11,322 nt of DNA from NCBI GenBank assembly GCA_965651365.1, contig CBFGSA010000090.1, positions 1 through 11,322 of the forward strand. Direction: 5' to 3'. The notes beneath the pieces were generated by a model that searched no databases, was not told the origin of the DNA, and saw only the letters and a program-made list of their open reading frames with translations. Source of the stretch: DASSBG01 sp965651365. Lineage in GTDB: Bacteria; Pseudomonadota; Gammaproteobacteria; Xanthomonadales; Rhodanobacteraceae. Positions 8,779-11,322 of this stretch are shown here, piece after piece (within the stretch, counting starts at the first letter, position 1; each line of letters opens with the position of its first letter). Both the position numbers and the translations under genes were made by a program.

Positions 8779-9774
8779 ATGACCGCCGATAGCCCACGTG
8801 CCGAACAGCGCCGTGCCTTCGTGCACGACACCTGCCAAGCCGATCCGGCGTGCCTGCACAAGGCCAGCGAGGATGCCGCGGCGCGCAGCTACTGGCGACT
8901 GCAGGGCCACGCTGCCGTGCTCATGGATGCCCCGCCGGCCGACAACGACCTGGCGTCGTGGCTTGCGATGCGTGAGTTGCTCGAATGCGGCGGCGTGCGG
9001 GTGCCACGACTGGTGGCGGCCGATCTGGCACACGGATTCGTGCTGATGGAGGATCTGGGTCCGCGCACGATGCTGCAGTCCATCAAGCCGGACAATGCGG
9101 ACGTGATGTTCGATGCCGCCATCGAGCAACTGCTGCGCCTGCAGGCCATCGCGCCGCCACCCACCCTGCCACGCTACGATGCAGCCTTGCTGGGTGCGGA
9201 ACTGGACCTGTTCCCGGACTGGTTCATGCAACGCGAGCTGGGGCTTGCGCTGGAGCCCGGCGAGCAGGCGATCTGGCGCGGGATTCGGCAATACCTGATC
9301 GCGCAAGCCCTGGCCCAACCGCAAGCCCTGGTACACCGCGACTTCATGCCGCGCAATCTGATGCCGGTGGATGGCGAACTGGCGGTGATCGATTTCCAGG
9401 ATGCCGTGACCGGGCCGGTTGCCTACGATCCATTGAGCCTGTTCAAGGACGCCTTCGTGAGCTGGCCCTCCGGGCGCGTGACGCAGTGGCTGGACGAGTA
9501 CCACGCACGCGCACGGGCCGCCGGCATTCCGGTGCCCGAGCGGGAACGGTTTCGCCGCGATGCCGACCGGATCGGCGTGCAGCGCCACCTCAAGATCATC
9601 GGCATCTTTGCCCGCCTGAAGCACCGCGACGGCAAGCCGGGCTATCTCGCCGACGTGCCGCGATTCATCGCCTATCTCGACGCCGTGCTGCCCGCTCATG
9701 ACGCGCTTGCGCCGCTGAAGCGACTGCTGGATGAGCGGGTCTGGCCGGCCTGGCGTGACCGGGCTTGTGCATGA
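8779..9774 (+). CDS. amgK: N-acetylmuramate/N-acetylglucosamine anomeric kinase AmgK
   Basis: A 331-residue phosphotransferase of the APH/choline kinase fold. AmgK phosphorylates MurNAc (and GlcNAc) at the anomeric position in the recycling route that bypasses de novo UDP-MurNAc synthesis and so contributes to fosfomycin tolerance in Pseudomonas. Seen here: the kinase N-lobe with YWRLQGHAAVLMDAPP (38-53) and FVLMEDLGPRTML (87-99), the catalytic loop HRDFMPRNL (186-194, D188 and N193), and the metal-binding IDFQDA (204-209, D205) followed by GPVAYDPLSLFKDAF. Length fits the Pseudomonas enzyme. The ATG at 8779 is the only in-frame start after a stop at 8740, though it lacks a clear ribosome binding site. 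The stop overlaps the murU start by four bases (ATGA), and this pairing separates AmgK from generic aminoglycoside phosphotransferases. Confidence 0.9.
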   Translation: MTADSPRAEQRRAFVHDTCQADPACLHKASEDAAARSYWRLQGHAAVLMDAPPADNDLASWLAMRELLECGGVRVPRLVAADLAHGFVLMEDLGPRTMLQSIKPDNADVMFDAAIEQLLRLQAIAPPPTLPRYDAALLGAELDLFPDWFMQRELGLALEPGEQAIWRGIRQYLIAQALAQPQALVHRDFMPRNLMPVDGELAVIDFQDAVTGPVAYDPLSLFKDAFVSWPSGRVTQWLDEYHARARAAGIPVPERERFRRDADRIGVQRHLKIIGIFARLKHRDGKPGYLADVPRFIAYLDAVLPAHDALAPLKRLLDERVWPAWRDRACA

Positions 9775-10499
9775 AGGCCATGATCTTCGCCGCCGGGCGT
9801 GGCCAGCGCATGCGTCCGCTTACCGACACGGTACCCAAGCCCTTGCTGGAAGTCGGCGGCAAGCCGCTGATCGTGTGGCATCTGGAACGCCTGGCCGCGG
9901 CCGGAGTTCGCGAAGTGGTGATCAACACGGCACACCTTGCCGGGCAGTTTCCCGCCGCACTCGGCGATGGCAGGCATTGGGGCTTGCACATCCGCTACAG
10001 CGAGGAAGGCGCGCGCGCGCTGGAAACCGGCGGCGGCACCCTGCATGCGCTGCCGCTGCTGGGCGATTCGCCCTTCATTCTCGTCAGCGGCGACATCTGG
10101 TGCGATTTCGATTTTTCCATGCTGCCGCAGGAACCCACCGGCCCGGCGCATCTGCTGCTGGTCGACAACCCGCCGCACCATCCCGAGGGCGACTTCGTGC
10201 TGGGTGACCAGGGCCGACTCTCAAGCGCGCTCGCAAGCGATGCATCCGGCAGCAGCCTCACCTTCTCGGGAATCGCACTGTGCTGCCCTGCCCTGCTGGA
10301 CAATTGGCAGCAGATTGTCGGCGACAGCGAAGGTGCCGATGAGGAACCGCCGCGCTTTCGCCTCGCACCCCTGCTGCATGCCGCGGCCCGCGCAGGCCGG
10401 CTCAGCGGCCAGCAATACAGCGGCCAGTGGACCGATGTCGGCACCCCCGAAAGACTCGCGCAACTGGATTCACACCTGGCCCGCCAGAACCCAATGTAG
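9771..10499 (+). CDS. murU: N-acetylmuramate alpha-1-phosphate uridylyltransferase MurU
   Basis: A 242-residue nucleotidyltransferase that converts MurNAc-alpha-1-phosphate and UTP to UDP-MurNAc, the step after AmgK. The N-terminus MKAMIFAAGRGQRMRPLTDT and VPKPLLEVGGKPL (residues 1-33) form the nucleotide-binding signature of sugar-phosphate uridylyltransferases. ETGGG (85-89), SGDIWCDFDF (106-115, D108 the likely metal ligand) and WTDVGTPERL (220-229) are all in the expected order. The ATG at 9771 overlaps the amgK stop as ATGA; an in-frame TTG at 9765 would only add two residues. Glucose-1-phosphate thymidylyltransferase-like enzymes are related, but small size and the amgK partner favour MurU. 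Other recycling genes (anmK, mupP) are not in the window. Confidence 0.92.
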   Translation: MKAMIFAAGRGQRMRPLTDTVPKPLLEVGGKPLIVWHLERLAAAGVREVVINTAHLAGQFPAALGDGRHWGLHIRYSEEGARALETGGGTLHALPLLGDSPFILVSGDIWCDFDFSMLPQEPTGPAHLLLVDNPPHHPEGDFVLGDQGRLSSALASDASGSSLTFSGIALCCPALLDNWQQIVGDSEGADEEPPRFRLAPLLHAAARAGRLSGQQYSGQWTDVGTPERLAQLDSHLARQNPM

Positions 10500-10543
10500 G
10501 AACGGCCCATGGCTGCGATGTCTGCCCCTGCACCATTTTTTCG

Positions 10544-10566
10544 CGGCCATGGCTTCGTCATGGCCG
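10544..10566. terminator. Hairpin downstream of murU (CGGCCATG stem)
   Basis: Perfect 8-base arms CGGCCATG (10544-10551) and CATGGCCG (10559-10566) with a 7-base loop lie 45 bases after the murU stop. A run of six T lies just before the hairpin on the plus strand, which is the wrong side for a plus-strand intrinsic terminator. It could stall or protect transcripts from either convergent gene, but it is not a classical terminator. Confidence 0.4.
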
Positions 10567-10580
10567 ATTCTCGTCATCCT

Positions 10581-10602
10581 GGACACCGCGAAGCGGTGAT
10601 CC
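10581..10602. terminator. Hairpin just after hda (GGA-CACCGC / GCGGTG-A-TCC)
   Basis: Arms CACCGC (10584-10589) and GCGGTG (10593-10598) enclose a GAA loop. The stem extends to nine pairs through GGA and TCC with one bulged A. It begins eight bases after the hda stop and lies in the convergent murU/hda gap. The wording around it (GTCATCC then a GCGAAGC loop then GATCC) resembles the dispersed GTCATTCC-type hairpin elements of many proteobacteria. No T-run follows on either strand. Confidence 0.45.
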
Positions 10603-10609
10603 GCGATCA

Positions 10610-11322
10610 TCACACCGGGTCCCGAGTCCCGAGTTCCGAGTCCCGCGCACTCAGCAACTCGCGCAGGAACGGAATGGTGATGCGGCGGTGCTGGGCCAGC
10701 GAGGCGCGATCGAGGTGGTCCAGCAGGCGACCGAGGCTGGCCAGATCGCGGGCGTGGTAGCGGAACAGCCAGTCCAGCACCTTGTCGTCGAGATCCATGC
10801 CGCGCGCCGCGGCGCTGTCGCGCAGCAGATTGCGGCGAGCCATTTCATCCAGCGGCTGCAGGGCAAGCTGGGTGCAGGCGCCAAGACGCGAGGCCAGATC
10901 CAGCAGTTCAAGCGTCAGCGCCGGCAGCGGCGCACGGGCCGCGAACAGCAGGCCGACCGCTTCGCTGCGCAGGCGGTTGTAGAGGTCGAACAGGGCGTGC
11001 TGTGCCGCCCGGTCACCGGCAAGCACATCGAGCTGATCCAGCGCCACCAGATCCGTGCCACCCAGACCGCGAATGGCGGCGCTTGCACCGTCACCCAGAC
11101 CACCCAGCGCCAGATACTGGGCGATCCGCCCTGCCCCGCTGGCCTGCTGGCAGGCGGCCAGCAACAGATGGCTCTTGCCACTGCCGGCCGGGCCGGACAG
11201 GTAGACCCACGGCGCGTTGATCTCGCTGGCGGCGCGCACGCAGGCCGACAGTGCCAGTGCGTTGGCACCGACCACGAAATGCTCGAACGATTGGCGCGCG
11301 GGCCAGCGCAGGCCCAGCGGCA
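10610..11322 (-). CDS. hda: DnaA regulatory inactivator Hda (start just beyond the right edge)
   Basis: Hda is a DnaA-related AAA+ protein that, bound to the DNA-loaded sliding clamp, stimulates ATP hydrolysis by DnaA and prevents re-initiation of replication. About 237 codons are visible, close to full length (E. coli about 233-248). Reading begins with PLGLRWPARQSFEHFVVGANALAL. The two bases before fit a Leu codon, so the clamp-binding motif of QLPL type probably straddles the edge. The Walker A motif GPAGSGKS, the Walker B-like LVALDQLDVLAGD and the C-terminal sensor II region RYHARDLASLGRLLDHLDRASLAQHRRITIPFLRELL follow in order. A GTG at 11273-11275 is not the true start, because conserved residues lie upstream of it. 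The last 13 or so residues (SARDSELGTRDPV) extend past the usual end and are encoded by a heptad repeat. It converges on murU. Confidence 0.9.
   Translation of the reverse strand, partial: PLGLRWPARQSFEHFVVGANALALSACVRAASEINAPWVYLSGPAGSGKSHLLLAACQQASGAGRIAQYLALGGLGDGASAAIRGLGGTDLVALDQLDVLAGDRAAQHALFDLYNRLRSEAVGLLFAARAPLPALTLELLDLASRLGACTQLALQPLDEMARRNLLRDSAAARGMDLDDKVLDWLFRYHARDLASLGRLLDHLDRASLAQHRRITIPFLRELLSARDSELGTRDPV
10617..10644. repeat. Heptad repeat, four units, inside the 3' end of hda
   Basis: Four consecutive 7-base units on the plus strand read GGGTCCC, GAGTCCC, GAGTTCC, GAGTCCC. They share the consensus of the arrays at 443-470 and 5912-5925. Here the array is translated on the minus strand as part of the C-terminal tail of Hda (DSELGTRDP region) and ends five bases before the stop codon. 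Confidence 0.7.

Noticed and set aside
8760..8792. Ten-codon leader-like frame overlapping the amgK start
   Set aside because: No ribosome binding site, no regulatory codon pattern and no attenuator-like structure; probably chance.

Overview
The window is high-GC, gene-dense bacterial chromosome. It looks gammaproteobacterial and most like Xanthomonadales/Lysobacterales. This rests on the Rrf2-type SUF regulator placed directly ahead of sufB, the fused CysN-CysC sulfate activation enzyme, the AmgK-MurU peptidoglycan recycling pair, the DnaA regulator Hda, and short heptad repeats (consensus GARTCCC) in intergenic DNA. The assignment is an inference from gene content and style; no marker RNA gene is present. 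I see no phage, transposase, CRISPR array, tRNA or rRNA, and no gap between genes exceeds about 150 bases.

Layout. (1) 1-3023, minus strand: a SUF iron-sulfur assembly operon read right to left, with a promoter/operator near 2986-3023, then sufR, sufB, a small DUF4160-DUF2442 gene pair, and sufC running off the left edge. The small pair sits between two genes whose products form one complex. It is coupled to sufB by a TGATG stop/start and is followed by heptad repeats. (2) 3097-5786: a poorly characterised module. A minus-strand regulator (TPR-like N-terminus plus winged helix plus C-terminal HTH) is followed by a cytoplasmic beta-propeller protein, and a DUF899 thioredoxin-like protein with a CPGC motif diverges from it. 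(3) 5930-8649, minus: cysD and a cysNC fusion, which turn sulfate into PAPS. (4) 8779-10499, plus: amgK and murU with an ATGA overlap, which return cell-wall MurNAc to UDP-MurNAc. (5) 10610-11322, minus: hda, nearly complete, missing only its first few codons, converging on murU.

How the genes relate: the SUF operon (Fe-S cluster building under iron or oxidative stress), the CPGC protein DUF899 and sulfate activation are all loosely tied to sulfur and redox metabolism, but the sequence does not show that they are co-regulated. The most interesting items are the DUF4160/DUF2442 pair embedded in the SUF operon, the regulator/propeller/DUF899 module, the candidate autoregulatory operator of sufR, and a family of period-7 repeats near the 3' ends of three minus-strand genes, one of which encodes the C-terminal tail of Hda.
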